A DNA stretch of 64,000 nt from Adiantum capillus-veneris. Taxonomy: Eukaryota > Streptophyta > Polypodiopsida > Polypodiales > Pteridaceae. Of this stretch, positions 1 through 10,973 are shown piece after piece. Each line of letters begins with the position of its first letter. The first letter of the stretch is position 1. The position numbers and the translations under genes were made by a program. Below the pieces are notes generated by a model, which saw only the letters and a list, made by a program, of their open reading frames with translations, was not told where the DNA came from and did not search any database. The DNA lies in the NCBI GenBank assembly GCA_014529385.2, contig CM043952.1, positions 61,582,119-61,646,118 of the forward strand, written 5' to 3'.

Positions 1-2289
1 ATTCATCCACCACAACATAAAACTCCTCTCCCAAGTGATTGTTTGTTCTCTTCGTTGGCACTGTCAACTCTTCACTCCCAACCATGACAATTGCGTGCAA
101 AGCAGAAAAAGTTTGTGGCAAAATATGCTCATGTAGATATTTAACCCCAAAGATAATCTTCCCATTGGTCAAGGAAAAAACGCTTTTGAAAGAAGGAAAG
201 ACTATAGTGCATAACATGATAGTCGAGTAGAAAAGATAAGCAAGAGATTGAAAACATGAGAGTGGGAGTGTTTAGGGTAGAGGGGCTAGTATAGAGACAC
301 TTAACTTGGGAAGGCTATAGGGAGGGGAAAATTTGAGAAGTTTGTGGATTTAGTGTAATGGCTAGGCTCTCTATGAGTAGGGCAAAAGATGGAGGTGGGA
401 TGGTGACCTGGCACTAAAGGTAATTATCTTTTCTAGGTAGTCTTTTACTTTCTTTGTAACAAATTTAGGGGTGAGAAGAGAGACTTCCCCCCCCGGCCAA
501 AGTTCGTCCTCACCCATCATATCATCAGTTGACTCACTGTCAGCTCTGAGTTTTCCACAGCACCATTGCCCCATTTGCCTACGTACACAAAACGCAGTGC
601 TCCTTTGAGCTTGAGCGTGCATCATGTGGTTCGCCGCCTTGCAAACTGAAGAGCACGCAATAGCCTAATGCTCATGTGGGTTGTTTCCCTTGTATGGGTT
701 TCTCTGCACCCGCCCGTATCTAGCAGACTGCTATGATCAAACTGCTTGTGGTCTATGACAGACTCTGCAATGCACCCAGCCTTTAAATTCAGACTTTGTG
801 GTTGTAATATTGCTTGATCTTGTCTCAACGACTTTGAAACAGAGCAACTTCCTTGCTCCCACTTACACATATTGTAGTTGATATGGCTTTGCGCATGCTT
901 TCTCAACCTCTTGTTGGTCGAGCACCCAGCAACGCTCCCCATCAGGTATTTCAAGGCTTACATTTTCTAGAGAGGTTTTTACTATTGCATGTTGCATCTT
1001 GATTTGGCAAAATGTAAAGGGATTCTGGTACTCATGTTGCATATGAGGTGAATCACAAGCAAACAGTATAGCAAGGGTTCTTTTTTGGAATTTTGATGGC
1101 TGGCTATGGGCATTTGTAGGTTTTGTATGTCATCATGGAAAAGTGTTAGCATGTGAGTTAGTAAGGTGAGATCCTTTCTCACTCAGTAATTTGACTGCTA
1201 CCTTCAAATTTTGTGTTAATCTATGGCCTAAAACTTAATCACTCGTTAATCATGGAACAACATTTTGAATTATAATGGTGAAACTTGTTGGCCTTTATGT
1301 CTTGATTGTTACTCGATTATTATGTTCTCATCCAAGGGTTTTGATATGTACATAATCATGGAAAAGGACCTGCACGTGAGTTTGCAAGTTGAGATACTTT
1401 CACTCAATAATTTGACTGATGTGTGTTAATCTATGGCTTGAGACTTTATAATGTTAATCAAGAGTTGCCTCTTGAATCATAATCTCAAAACTTGGTGTCC
1501 ATTTTTTCTTTATTGTGCTCGATTATTGTGTTCTCAACAAAGGTTTGGGAACTAGCATTTTCTGATCAGGCGTGCTGAGGCTTGAATCTTGACACTAAGA
1601 AGCTGTTCATTTAATTAAATTGAAGGACATCACAATCTTAAGAGTACTATTTTTTCACTCACAGTTTTTAGCTTTACTTTGTGTTTGGAGTCATAGAGTT
1701 AGTAAGCTGTTCACTCAAATAAATGGAAAAGAGTCTCTTTTTCATTGTGAAATTATAATGGACTTTGGAGAAACATGATTAAGTACTAGATTAAAAAAAG
1801 AGGGTCTTTGCCTAAACAAAGTATTAACTGAAAGAAAATCACATCTGATGAAATTATATGTAAAAACACTTAAAAGACATGTAGGAGAAAAGGCCTTGAT
1901 TAACTTGGAGAAATTACATGTCTAAATGGGAAAGTAATAAATTAAGAGTGTCGAGAAGGGAAAGATGGGTTAACAAAACCCGATTAGATAGACTTCAAAA
2001 AGATGTGGTTTGGCGAGATTACTTAGTTGATTTTGTTTTCTCAAACTAATGCTAGTGCCCAGGATGGGTTAACAAAACCTGATTAGACTGACTTCAAAGA
2101 GAAATTGCTTGTCGACAATATTTAGCTAATTACATCTTCTCAAACTGGTATTTCAAAAAGAAGCTGCTTGTTGCAATTGCCTAGCCCGTTTCATCTTCTC
2201 ATACTGATGTTGTCGTGCAAATGCGTGAAATTGTTGATCTATGTGTAATGGACTCAAGTGAAACCCTTCTGTGGAGCCTTTCTCCCAGA
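1..2289. other. unassigned region, no recognisable gene
   Basis: I recognise no gene family here. On the minus strand an open frame enters from the window edge (about 1-240), and two adjoining frames occupy about 954-622 and 625-371. The latter are rich in Ser, Arg and Cys and match no family I know. The stretch 1200-2289 is AT-rich with many stops in all frames. Repeated phrases occur, for example 'Cycaaaactggt/gttaatctatggc' near 1216 and 1426, and 'gatgggttaacaaaac' near 1963 and 2063. These suggest old, degenerate duplicated repeats rather than a gene. Confidence 0.4.
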
Positions 2290-3425
2290 GGACGAGCGTA
2301 ATCTCACTTCAAAAAGTAGTTGTCGTGTCTCCCAATTCTTTCTAGAAAGTTTTGCTTGGTGTGCATCATCTCTTCGTCGTTGAGCCGCCTCCTTCTCAGT
2401 TATAGATTGAAGTCGCTTCTTCTCTTTTCAATTTTCTTTTCCTCCTTTGCTTTTGCAATATCCTCTTTCTTTGCATTTTTGGCCTTCATGCTTTCAATGT
2501 GTTGGTGTAATCAACAAAAGGCTCCCTATTAGCTTGTCTCACACACACCTCAGACAATGGTACTTGAAGAAGATTGATGATGTGGTTGTCTTGAAGTTCT
2601 TGTTGTATTCCATATGAATGAGGATTGAAATTCTCCTTTGAAATGTTGCTGATTTGAGATTGGCATTTGGTTGGCTGATGTGTCAAAAAAGTTGTTGATT
2701 GTTGTCCACATGCAACCTCATTTCTTTGATTATTTGTTGTGAAGACACTTGGTATTCCTAGTATTTCATGAGGGCCCCCTAAGATATCATAATTTGAGAT
2801 GTCATTTGCTTCCATGAGATTTTTAAAACGTATACCTTGGAATGTTTCATCATGTTGAGACAAAAGGGGTTCCTCATGAAGTTGGGCAGCCATGTTGTTC
2901 AAAGCTAAAATTGTCTCATCTTCAATTGCATCATCCATAGGTGTGGTTGGCACTTGAGAAACTACATCATCATTTTGCATATGTTGATTCTACAACTTTA
3001 ATGTGATTGCATGGCATTCTCTCAAATTTCATTGTTCATGGGTCAAGTGGCCATATTCCAATAGCTTGAAATCCCACTTTGATGTTGGATTCAGTAAAAG
3101 AGGAGCATATTGCTTTGGCCACTATTGATGCCAACTCCGCTTTGCTTGCTTGTCTACATGTTGCCTTCTGTTGCCATATGCATATTTCTTTTTGGAATCG
3201 TACTTTGAGAGACTTAAAGATGGATACATCAAGTGGTTGAAGTTTGTGAGATGTATGGGCTAGTAGAGCAATGATGTCAATGCCTGAATCACATGCCTTG
3301 GCTACGACATCTAGAGATACATGACTATCATGACCATCAAGAATAAGTAGATGCCTACTATCTTTACCTACTATTTTTGTGATTGCATCGTCGAAGTGTT
3401 TGAGCCATGCTTGAAATATCTATCT

Positions 3426-3675
3426 TGTTAGGTTTTCCAAGCCCAGTATTAGCCGCGGGAAGACCTCCTAGAGCATGCAGGTGAACTCAAGCTCTTGTTT
3501 TAATTTGCATGGAAACCTTTTCTATATATTTTAAGCTTTTACAAAAGAAATAATTAACAATAGCATAGCGTGTTTTGCTTCATATTGTGTCACTCTCTCT
3601 CTCCCTCTCATCTCATTCAATCTCCTCTCTTGCCATGGCGACACCAAGGCATCCACCATAGCCTCTACCCCAACA
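3426..3675 (+). repeat. TRIM-A 5' LTR
   Basis: This LTR starts TGTTAGG and ends CCAACA, with a CT-rich tract near 3592-3625. It ends with a short frame, ATG at 3635 to TAG at 3661, encoding MATPRHPP. Confidence 0.93.
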
Positions 3676-3677
3676 TA

Positions 3678-3689
3678 TGGTATCAGAGC
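3678..3689 (+). promoter_or_regulatory. TRIM-A primer binding site
   Basis: TGGTATCAGAGC lies two bases after the 5' LTR. It complements the 3' end of plant initiator Met-tRNA, the usual minus-strand primer for these elements. Confidence 0.9.
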
Positions 3690-4740
3690 TTTGGCTCGAC
3701 TCGGCTCATGTGGGGGCAGCCCCCTTACAGCAGGAGGAAGCAGCGTCAACCTGCATCAAAGCGCACAAAGGCTGCATGAGTAGGATCTCCCTGGCTTGCT
3801 GGTAAGATTTTGCCTCTTGAGCCCATACCGGCTCGGCCTCTACAGGCTCTGCACAAGAAAACGCCATCGCATGCTGTTTGCTGCTACAGAAGCTTTTTTT
3901 TTGTGATTTTTACACTTGTTTAAAGTGGCTACCTCATTTGAGCCCTTGGCTTTAATCAAGAGCCCATTCACACCCACGGTTCTCAGCAGTGATAATCGGT
4001 AAGCAATAAACAAGGTCAACAGTATATTGAGAAGCGACAAGGTAAGTTTTCCAAAAACGCCGTACATGGTGTTGAACGACATTAGTCGACAACAATGGTA
4101 TCTAGCAAGATCACCAAATGGTGGCAAAGAGGATCTTCATAAGGTTTTGGATGTTCTCAAGGTCTGCTAAGCAACGATATAGAAAGGGAAGTCCAAAGTT
4201 TTCACAGCATATCAAAGCAAAAGAAAAAGTAAAGACTCATGCAACAATTTGCTTGGATTATTCGGTAGATCAACAAAGAATTTAAAATTGTTCAGTGTCA
4301 TAGGTTTGTCAGCTTTAGTCTATTGTCAAAACAATCATACTCTTTTTTCAAAGCCTTGTTGTCAGTTATTGTCATGCTTGTCAGTTATCATCACGTCAAA
4401 AATTTGTATGGGCTATAGACACTGCCACACATGAGTGGTAAGACCTCCCAAATTATTAGTTTTTGTTTCTCAAGTCCTATTTTGTTACCGCTTTTCATGA
4501 GGTTATTGGGTACATCTTAAACCCGAGGTTTGGCAGTGAACCAAAAACTCCATTTTTGGTAGCTAAATATTTGGCCTACACCCTATCTGTTCAAGGGGGG
4601 GGTTACTCACCTAGCAGCAGGTTATGGATACACCAAAAATCCTTGGTTGTGAGAGAACCTAAAACTCACGGTTGACGAGTACACCAAAAACTCGAGGTAT
4701 CATGAGAGTGATCTGTTTAGTTCGGGCTTGAGGGGGGGAT

Positions 4741-4990
4741 TGTTAGGTTTTTCAAGGCCAATATTAGCCATGGGAACACCTCCTAGAGCATGCAGGTGAA
4801 CTCAAGCTCTTGTTTTGGTTTGCATGGGAACCTTTTCTATATATTGTAAGCTTTTACAAAAGAAATAATTAACAATAGCATAGCGTGTTTTGCTTCATAC
4901 TGTGTCACTCTCTCTCTCCCTCTCGTCTCGTTCAATCTCCTCTCTCACCATGGCGACACCAAGGCATCCACCATAGCCTCGACCCCAACA
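4741..4990 (+). repeat. TRIM-A 3' LTR
   Basis: This is the same length as the 5' LTR and differs by scattered substitutions. The mini-ORF MATPRHPP (4950-4976) is preserved. Confidence 0.93.
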
Positions 4991-6054
4991 TATCTTGTCA
5001 TCCACACTTTTTCTGCACTGCCATTGCACATCCTTCTTCACAATGTTGGATGTATTTGTTGACAATACGATTGCCCTTGAAGATATAATTCCTAGGAATG
5101 GCTTGACCAGCTGCATTTATGCAACATAAGATGGTCATCCACTCCTGGGAGTTGCATGTAATACCGTAGACCACCTTTGCGCCTCTTCTTGCTAATACTT
5201 GCATTCCTTTGTCTCTTGAACCGTGAAAACTTGTTTCGTCAGCATTCCAGATGTTAGCTGGAGGATAGTTGTGCGTTGCATATAGTTATTGTAGGTTGTT
5301 GTGTAGTGCTTTTACTATGTATGGTCTGAAGTTGTTTGCCCTCCACGACTAATCCAATGTTTTTGAAACTCTAAAAACCAAGCTTGGATGTCTTTTTTGG
5401 AAAGTGTCCCACCAACATTTCCCTGGGATTCCATTTGAGAAGAGGGTGTGTATCGTCTGACACATTTCTGCCACTTTAAGCTTTACTTCTGTAATAACTG
5501 ATACTCCATGACCAGAGTCACTCTTCAAGAAAATCCATTGTAATAAGGCATCCTCTTGTTGTGATGAGAGAATTGTTGATGGCCCTTTCTTTTTCTTCTG
5601 AGCTCTTCCTTCTTCCCAATTAACAATTTCCGATCTGCTTATGCCATATTGAAAGGAGCACTTGTACAAAGAGAGACCCTCTTCTCTAGCTCAAAAAGCT
5701 TTTGCCATGTCAAGTCCTACCCATTTAATTAGTTGTGTCCACTTTTTTGATGTCTTTGGTATGCTTATTAAACATGTGGCAGCTTTGGGAGGGTGTAAAA
5801 TTGGTATGGTTGGAGAAGGAAGCATCGGTTTTGGAAAGTTGAGTTTGTCTTGGAGAGCAAGTGGAGGGTTCTTTCTTGACTTGGTACCTTGTTTCTTGTT
5901 ATGACCATGCTGATTGGCTGATACCTTCATACTTGGACTTTTTGCAATGGGTTTGTGCACCCTGGAAGCTCTTTCACTTCTCTTTGCTGGTGTCTTAACT
6001 CTCCGCTTTCAACCAAATTGTCTGCCTAGAATTGCTTATACTTTTTAACTGTAT

Positions 6055-6724
6055 ATGAGAATGCAATTACTGTGCCAACTGAAGAAGGCTAAGGACATTC
6101 ATCTCAAATGCTCTTCAACCTCGACAAACGAGCTTCAACTCAATAGCTTCCGAGGACGGAATCTACATCAGGAAGGGGGGCATGTTAACCCTCACGCACA
6201 TTCCTATCACCTAAGACGGATGCCGTATTATTTATTTGGTAGAGTCAGGTACCGGGCTTGTCGGTCCAATAGGAAAAGGGTAAGAGTGATCGCCGATGAA
6301 AGGTGCACTCTAACTGGAACATTCAAGGGATTAGTTGGGTAAGCATGGGCGCCCAAGTGGGAATGGAGCGAGCTCATATAAAAGTCAACTAAACCTAAAA
6401 TTCACTTATTCTCTCATTTGTGCAATTGAAGAGTGCTCTTGCTCCATCTCCATCTTCTTCTTCTTCATCTCCTTGTGTGTGTGTGTGTGTGTATGCGTGA
6501 GAGAGAGAGAGAGTGTGTGCGATCGAGCATTGCGACGATGGCACGACGGCGGTGAAGCGATTGAGCACAACGTAGCGGCGATCTCCTTCTTCTTCGCGGC
6601 GAGGAATCCTCCACGACAACAAGCGTAGAGCGGTGAGTGACACACCATCGCCATCTTTGAGCTTACTAGTTTAGGCTAGTTGCATGCTTGGAGCCATTTG
6701 TGGCTCGCACACAGTGTATCAACA
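6055..6724 (+). repeat. gypsy 3' end and LTR (putative)
   Basis: 6100-6182 resembles the typical end of a plant gypsy internal region and finishes in a polypurine tract (AGGAAGGGGGG, 6170-6180). It is followed by TGTTAACC at 6183. The putative LTR runs 6183-6724 and ends ATCAACA. It has a TATA-like box (CATATAAAAG, about 6375-6384) and a GT/GA microsatellite at about 6474-6510. I found no second copy or target duplication, so the end point is a judgement. Confidence 0.55.
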
Positions 6725-6739
6725 GGTTCCTTGCATTGA

Positions 6740-7990
6740 CACGTGCGACAGACGCGCACAAAATCCATTCAAATCTGTTTTCTTGGTCTAGAAAGGATAG
6801 CTTCTAGGACATGTAGTGTCTAGAAATGGTATTGAAATGACCAATGACAAGATTCAGTGTGTCCAACAGGCCAAGGCGCCACAAAATGCATCAGAATTAA
6901 GTTCTTTCCTGGGATATATCAACTTTTATAGAAGGTTTGTGCATCAGTTTGCTTCTCAGGCATTACCTTTGTACGAGCTCACAAAGAAGAAGAACAAGTT
7001 CATTTGGACTGTTGAATGTGATGAGAGCTTTCAGAGTTCGAAGAATGCCATTATCAGTGAACCAGTACTTCGACAACCAAACTGGGATGTCATTTTCATG
7101 TACATGTAGATGTCTCAGGATTGGCGATGGGGGCAATTTTAGCTCAGCCTGATGGGAAGACTAATTATCTAGTCTATTTTGCCAGTCGAAGATTCAGTCA
7201 GGCAGAACAAGGATATACCACTATTGAAAGAGAAGCCTTGGGAATGGTTTTCAGTGCTACTAAGTTTAGACTATTTGCTGGGCAAGATGTTTCATTTTTA
7301 TGTAGATCATTAGGCATTATTATTCCTAATTAACAAGGTCATTATTCAAGGGAGATTGATAAGATGGATGATGTTCCTAATGGAATTTGAGTTCCATATT
7401 TTCCATAAGCCCGGTAAAACCCACTGTGGTGTTGATCTCATGTCCAGAAGTACGGATGGCTACTCTGAGAAATCTTTTAGAGATGAGCCAGTGGATGCAT
7501 AACTATTTTAGATGACAGCTGAGGAAATGACTAATCTAGAATTATATGATGTGTATCAATTCCTTTCTAAAGGAGCATTCCCAAATAACTGGACTCAAAA
7601 TCAAAAGAAGGCCTTGATAATTAAGAGTCTGAAGTTCATCATCATTAGAGGATCACTCTACAGACTGGGAATGGATGGGGTTCTTCGCAGATGTGTGCCT
7701 ATGGAAGGCAGAATGCAAGTTATTTCAGAAGCACATGATGGGGATTCTGGAGGACATTTCTCCACTTATATTACTTACAAGAAGATTCTGCAGGCTGGTT
7801 TATGGTGGCCAACTTTAATAGCTGATGTCAGAAGCCTTTGTAAAACATGTGATATATGCCAGAGGATGGGTAGATCCACATAGCAGGTATGACTCCTCTA
7901 ACTCATGTGATATATGCCAGAGGATGGGTAGACCCACATAGCAGATATGACTCCTCTAACCCCACTGGGAGTGTTTATGAAATGGGGTAT
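6740..7990 (+). pseudogene. Ty3/gypsy pol fragment: end of RT, RNase H, start of integrase
   Basis: From about 6770 the frame reads KSVFLV, then LLGHVVSRNGIEM, then SSFLGYINFYRRFV, the end of a gypsy reverse transcriptase. RNase H-like sequence follows (LAQPDGKTNYLVYFASRRF, TIEREALGMVF), and then HKPGKTHCGVDLMSR. The integrase zinc-binding region is at 7512-7883 (CRRCVP-type strand, H..H as HDGDSGGHF, then CKTCDICQR). The integrase core starts as FMKWGMDFMD (about 7975-8005) and is then lost. In-frame TAGs at about 6791 and 6800 and further frameshifts make this a dead copy. RT palm and fingers, protease and gag are absent. The strand and 3' LTR candidate suggest it belongs with the LTR at 9481. 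Confidence 0.85.
7846..7961 (+). repeat. 58-bp tandem duplication inside integrase relic
   Basis: Two near-identical 58-bp copies (7846-7903 and 7904-7961) each contain the CDICQRMG coding stretch followed by a TAG. The second copy differs at a couple of bases, so the duplication followed or accompanied decay of the gene. Confidence 0.9.
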
Positions 7991-8162
7991 GGATTTCATG
8001 GATCAGGAATTGTGCCAGTTACCTGAACATCCTAGTAGAATTTAGTTGCTAGAGAGAGTACCTGAATGGGCACTAACCGGTGATGATAAACTAGCTAATC
8101 CACACTGACAGTGGCAGTGTACTACAGACTGTCATTCCCTAGCCATCAAATTAGAGCTCCTG

Positions 8163-9127
8163 TTGGGGAACATGCCAACATATAAATGTATGAAAGAGGT
8201 CAGAAGTCAATTGAAAGAAGTTTTACTGCAAATGAAAATTGTCAGCGGAGTTCTGGATCAGAGGGTACATGCTATTATAGAAGATCAGACTACCACCAAT
8301 AAGGGGCCTCAAACTCAAATGACAGTAGGAGAACAAGCAACTGCTCTCCGAAGATTGTTTTAGCAGGTTAGAGTTACCAGAAAGATGATGCATTAGGAGA
8401 ACCGGGATGTCCTTAACTTTCTCGAGTTTGTACCCACTTTCCCAGTCCTCCTGTATGCTTTACCAGCTAGAGAAACTCAACTGCCTAGGTTTTTCCCAGC
8501 ACTGTATCCTCAACATCCAGAACCAATAGATCGGCTCACATACTATAATATCATTGATGATCTTCAGGATTGGTATGAGCGATCCACTGTCGAATGGAAA
8601 ACCTGGCAGAGACTGATTGATGATGCCCTGCAACTGGATGATGTATTGGAACTGCAAGGAGAAATGCAGAGAATCAAGTTATGTATGGGCCAATGGAAGA
8701 TCCAGCTCAGAGGACTCACCAAGATCACAAATCAACTGCTTCAACTTATTGTGGAGTCCTCTAAGATCCCTGAAAAGGATATTACGGCTAAACCAGGTTT
8801 AGGCCCACAGTACAGGGAAATGGCTGAAATACTCTTTGAAGCTAGGATTAAAACAAATCAGCCTCTCCCTGAAGGATGATACGGCTTCGCATTGTCATAA
8901 GTTGGCTAGATGCCATATGACAAAGGGAAGACGTACACTGTATGATACCGACATTAAATCCTCTCACGCCTTATGAATTGGAGATGTCCACGGTAAGGCA
9001 GGATCAGCTGGAGCAGGAGGCCATTTATCGACTTATCCAGAAGGACAATGCTGGCATTGGAACTTCTGAAGCACCAGCACCAAAGAAGGGCAAGCAAAAG
9101 CGGGTTCAGTGGAAGGATATTGGGTAG
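8163..9127 (+). pseudogene. unidentified 3' ORF between integrase relic and LTR
   Basis: A frame from ATG 8163 reads through to 8879 with two TAG codons (8361 and about 8394). It is followed by a short frame at 8942-9127 in another phase that ends KKGKQKRVQWKDIG. The protein has a stretch of the type FVPTFPVLLYALPARE, then an acidic/hydrophobic segment that looks coiled-coil (DDVLELQGEMQRIKLCMGQW), then a Lys-rich basic end. I do not recognise the family. Its place after integrase and before an LTR matches the extra 3' ORF of some gypsy elements (env-like or antisense-type), but no signal peptide or membrane segment is visible. It could also be a gag-like or host-derived segment brought in by rearrangement. 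Confidence 0.45.
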
Positions 9128-9480
9128 TTCTATCTCAGAATCAGACGGTGGATTTTCCTAGTAAGGAGCTGGAATTTCTTTGGCAAGACAGCCTTGGAAT
9201 TACAATTATAGGGGTGTGAAGCACTCAACAAGCATGAAATATGGCATAAAGTTAGCAATACCATGAGAGCTAGTGACTCCAGAGGAGTACTATCATGAGG
9301 AACATAGGCCAGCTCAAGAGGAACATCGACCAACTCAGGAAACAGACATATGGGTTTAGGGTTCATGGTTTGGACCTCAACCACAAATCCAAACGGGTTC
9401 CTCAACACTAATTCAGAATCAACTCGTGGATTTTTCAAAAATTTTGGAGTCATACCAAAATTCAAGAAAGGAGGGAAGGA

Positions 9481-9927
9481 TGTAGAAGGCGAAGACAGTC
9501 TCAGTAGGTGAGAACTGTCTCCTGGAAGCCAAACAGTGGATCAGTCACTAATTACCACGGCAATTACCACAGTAACTTCGAGAAGTCTATAAACTAGGAC
9601 CCATTACATTGTAATCGGGTTGCCTAATCCTTGCTTCTTGCTTCGGAGTTATTTTGGTTTAACCTTTGAGCAATTTCCTAGCAGCAATCTATTCGCCTGT
9701 AATCTTGTAATCCTTACTATTGTAATCATTCAAGCTTCAAACCATTCCATCTTGTACGGATTATCATGAATATGAATCTAAAACTGCAATCACTTTCCTA
9801 GTTGTCCAGTCTGTCTATCCTTTTAGTTGACTAATTCAGTTCAGATAACCATTTCATTCTAGTTCTGTCTCTATTCCAGTTTTACTAGACTGAACTGACG
9901 ACTTACCATTAGCTCTAAATCCTAACA
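9481..9927 (+). repeat. putative gypsy 3' LTR
   Basis: A clear polypurine tract (AAGAAAGGAGGGAAGGA, 9464-9480) is followed by TGTAGAAGG. The segment ends CCTAACA at 9927 and contains a TATA-like CTATAAACTAGG near 9588. This is the layout expected at the 3' LTR of a plus-strand element, probably the one represented by the pol relic upstream. No 5' partner is in the window. Confidence 0.5.
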
Positions 9928-9972
9928 CTGGAATTAGCTATCTGAAGAGATCAGCTCCAATTCCAAACCTTT

Positions 9973-10700
9973 TCATGTGGCATAGGATTTCCAATGTCCT
10001 TTCTTTTTAGGCTCCTTGGAGGAGTACCCGCTACTTTCATTGGAAGAGGAGGGCGATAAAGATGGAGAAGAGGGTGGCCTCTTTCTCTCCTTTTTCTTCT
10101 TGGGAGTTCTTTCCTCCCTCTTGGAATCAAGATGAGAAGAGTTATGCGGCGATATTTTCCTCTTTGGAGGAGTTTGAGACCCTTGTGACCGCTGTATTAT
10201 TGGAGCCACATCTTCATAGAAGTGTTTAGAGACTCACTTCTATTGCTCTCCATTGGTGGAGGCTCTTCATTTGGAGCATGATATCTCCATTTTGGAGGAG
10301 ATGCATCCCCAGCTTGATGTTGGAGCTCTTCATGCGGATTGTTCTCATCACCCTCTTTTGGAGATCTCACCGAGAGTCTTCGTAGGAGCTCTCTCTTCTT
10401 GGGAAATTGGAAGAATACCATGTGTGTGAAGTTGTTGTTGAACTTCTCCTTGAAGAGCGGGATTGCCCATGGCTTGTTGAAACCTAGAGACAATTCACAA
10501 ACTGACGGCCATCATTAGTAGCACCATTATGTGCAAAATCAAAGTCATCAACATTAATCATACTCTCTTCATGATTTCCAACCATGGTAAACAAAAAATA
10601 TGTGTGTTCTTGCAAGAGACAATTCCAATCTATGTAGTCTACCCTAGGACCTCTCTTCTTAAGCAAGAAAAGAGTAGCCTATGCTCTGATACCATTGTGA
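9973..10700 (-). pseudogene. chromovirus-like gag N-terminal fragment
   Basis: Read on the minus strand, three frames (10666-10484, 10493-10197 and 10209-9973) are collinear with the start of gag in the element at 23397-37259. They share a short acidic N-terminus (INVDDFDFAHNGA here, MNIDSFDFAHEGA there), AMGN-type sequence, a LRRL/SPKEG region, and the Ser/Lys/Arg-rich MAP...SPTPPKK-type stretch followed by RKRPPSSPSLSPSSS. Frameshifts separate the three pieces, and everything downstream of this part of gag is missing. It is an old relative of the 23-37 kb element in the same orientation. Confidence 0.8.
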
Positions 10701-10790
10701 TAAAATTAATTATGTAGTCTACCCTTGGACTTCTCTTCTTAATCAAGAAAAGAGTAGCATATGCTCTAGTACCAATGTGATAGAATTAAG
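10631..10790 (-). repeat. 80-bp tandem duplication covering a primer site and LTR edge
   Basis: Two 80-bp copies (10631-10710 and 10711-10790) each carry the minus-strand primer-site sequence (TGGTATCAGAGCAT in the left copy, one base changed in the right) and the first bases of the LTR (TGTGATA). The duplication therefore spans the LTR/leader junction. Confidence 0.85.
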
Positions 10791-10929
10791 CTAGTTGCAT
10801 TAACCATAGCAGGATTATATTAACAAGACAGAGAGTTGCATTAAGGAGATTCCTTATGAGCAAAAAGAAAGTGCTTGGTTGGACTCTATAACAAGAAACA
10901 ACATAACTTGTCAGCTTGGCATGCAAAAT

Positions 10930-10973
<44 letters not shown>

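Larger units (their letters stand above)
3426..4990 (+). mobile_element. TRIM-A: terminal-repeat retrotransposon in miniature
   Basis: Two 250-bp direct repeats (3426-3675 and 4741-4990), both TG...CA, flank about 1.07 kb with no gag or pol. A Met-tRNA-type primer site (TGGTATCAGAGC, 3678-3689) follows the left LTR. A G-rich polypurine tract (about 4730-4740) precedes the right one. A perfect 5-bp target duplication TATCT lies at 3421-3425 and 4991-4995. The element is non-autonomous and depends on the enzymes of a full LTR retrotransposon. It sits in the transposase pseudogene: removing it and one TATCT joins the two halves of the DDE domain. A second family member lies at 41118-42738 and shares internal blocks (4280-4440 here, 42125-42290 there). 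Confidence 0.93.
2290..5960 (-). pseudogene. decayed pogo/Tigger-like DDE transposase, interrupted by a TRIM
   Basis: This is a transposase of the pogo/Tigger branch (CENP-B-type helix-turn-helix followed by a DDE_1 catalytic domain), which would cut and paste its own DNA transposon. On the minus strand, 5669-5349 encodes the DNA-binding part (GPSTILSSQQEDALLQW ... CWWDTFQKRHP). About 5270-4998 encodes NADETSF with the first catalytic Asp, then WMTILCCINAAG and PRNYIFKG. About 3425-3060, beyond the inserted TRIM, encodes FQAWLKHF, LLILDGHDSHV with the second Asp, and HTSHKLQPLD with the third. A further frame reads GFQAIGIWPLDP. A Lys/Glu-rich tail (about 2530-2410) fits the usual C-terminus. 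The gene is broken by frameshifts near 5000 and 3120, several stops, and the TRIM at 3426-4990. The family call is firm because all three DDE motifs are readable. I could not find the element's terminal inverted repeats. Confidence 0.85.

Noticed and set aside
1..954. A possible multi-exon host gene on the minus strand at the left edge
   Set aside because: The frames are fairly open but show no recognisable domain and no convincing splice arrangement, so I left the region unassigned.
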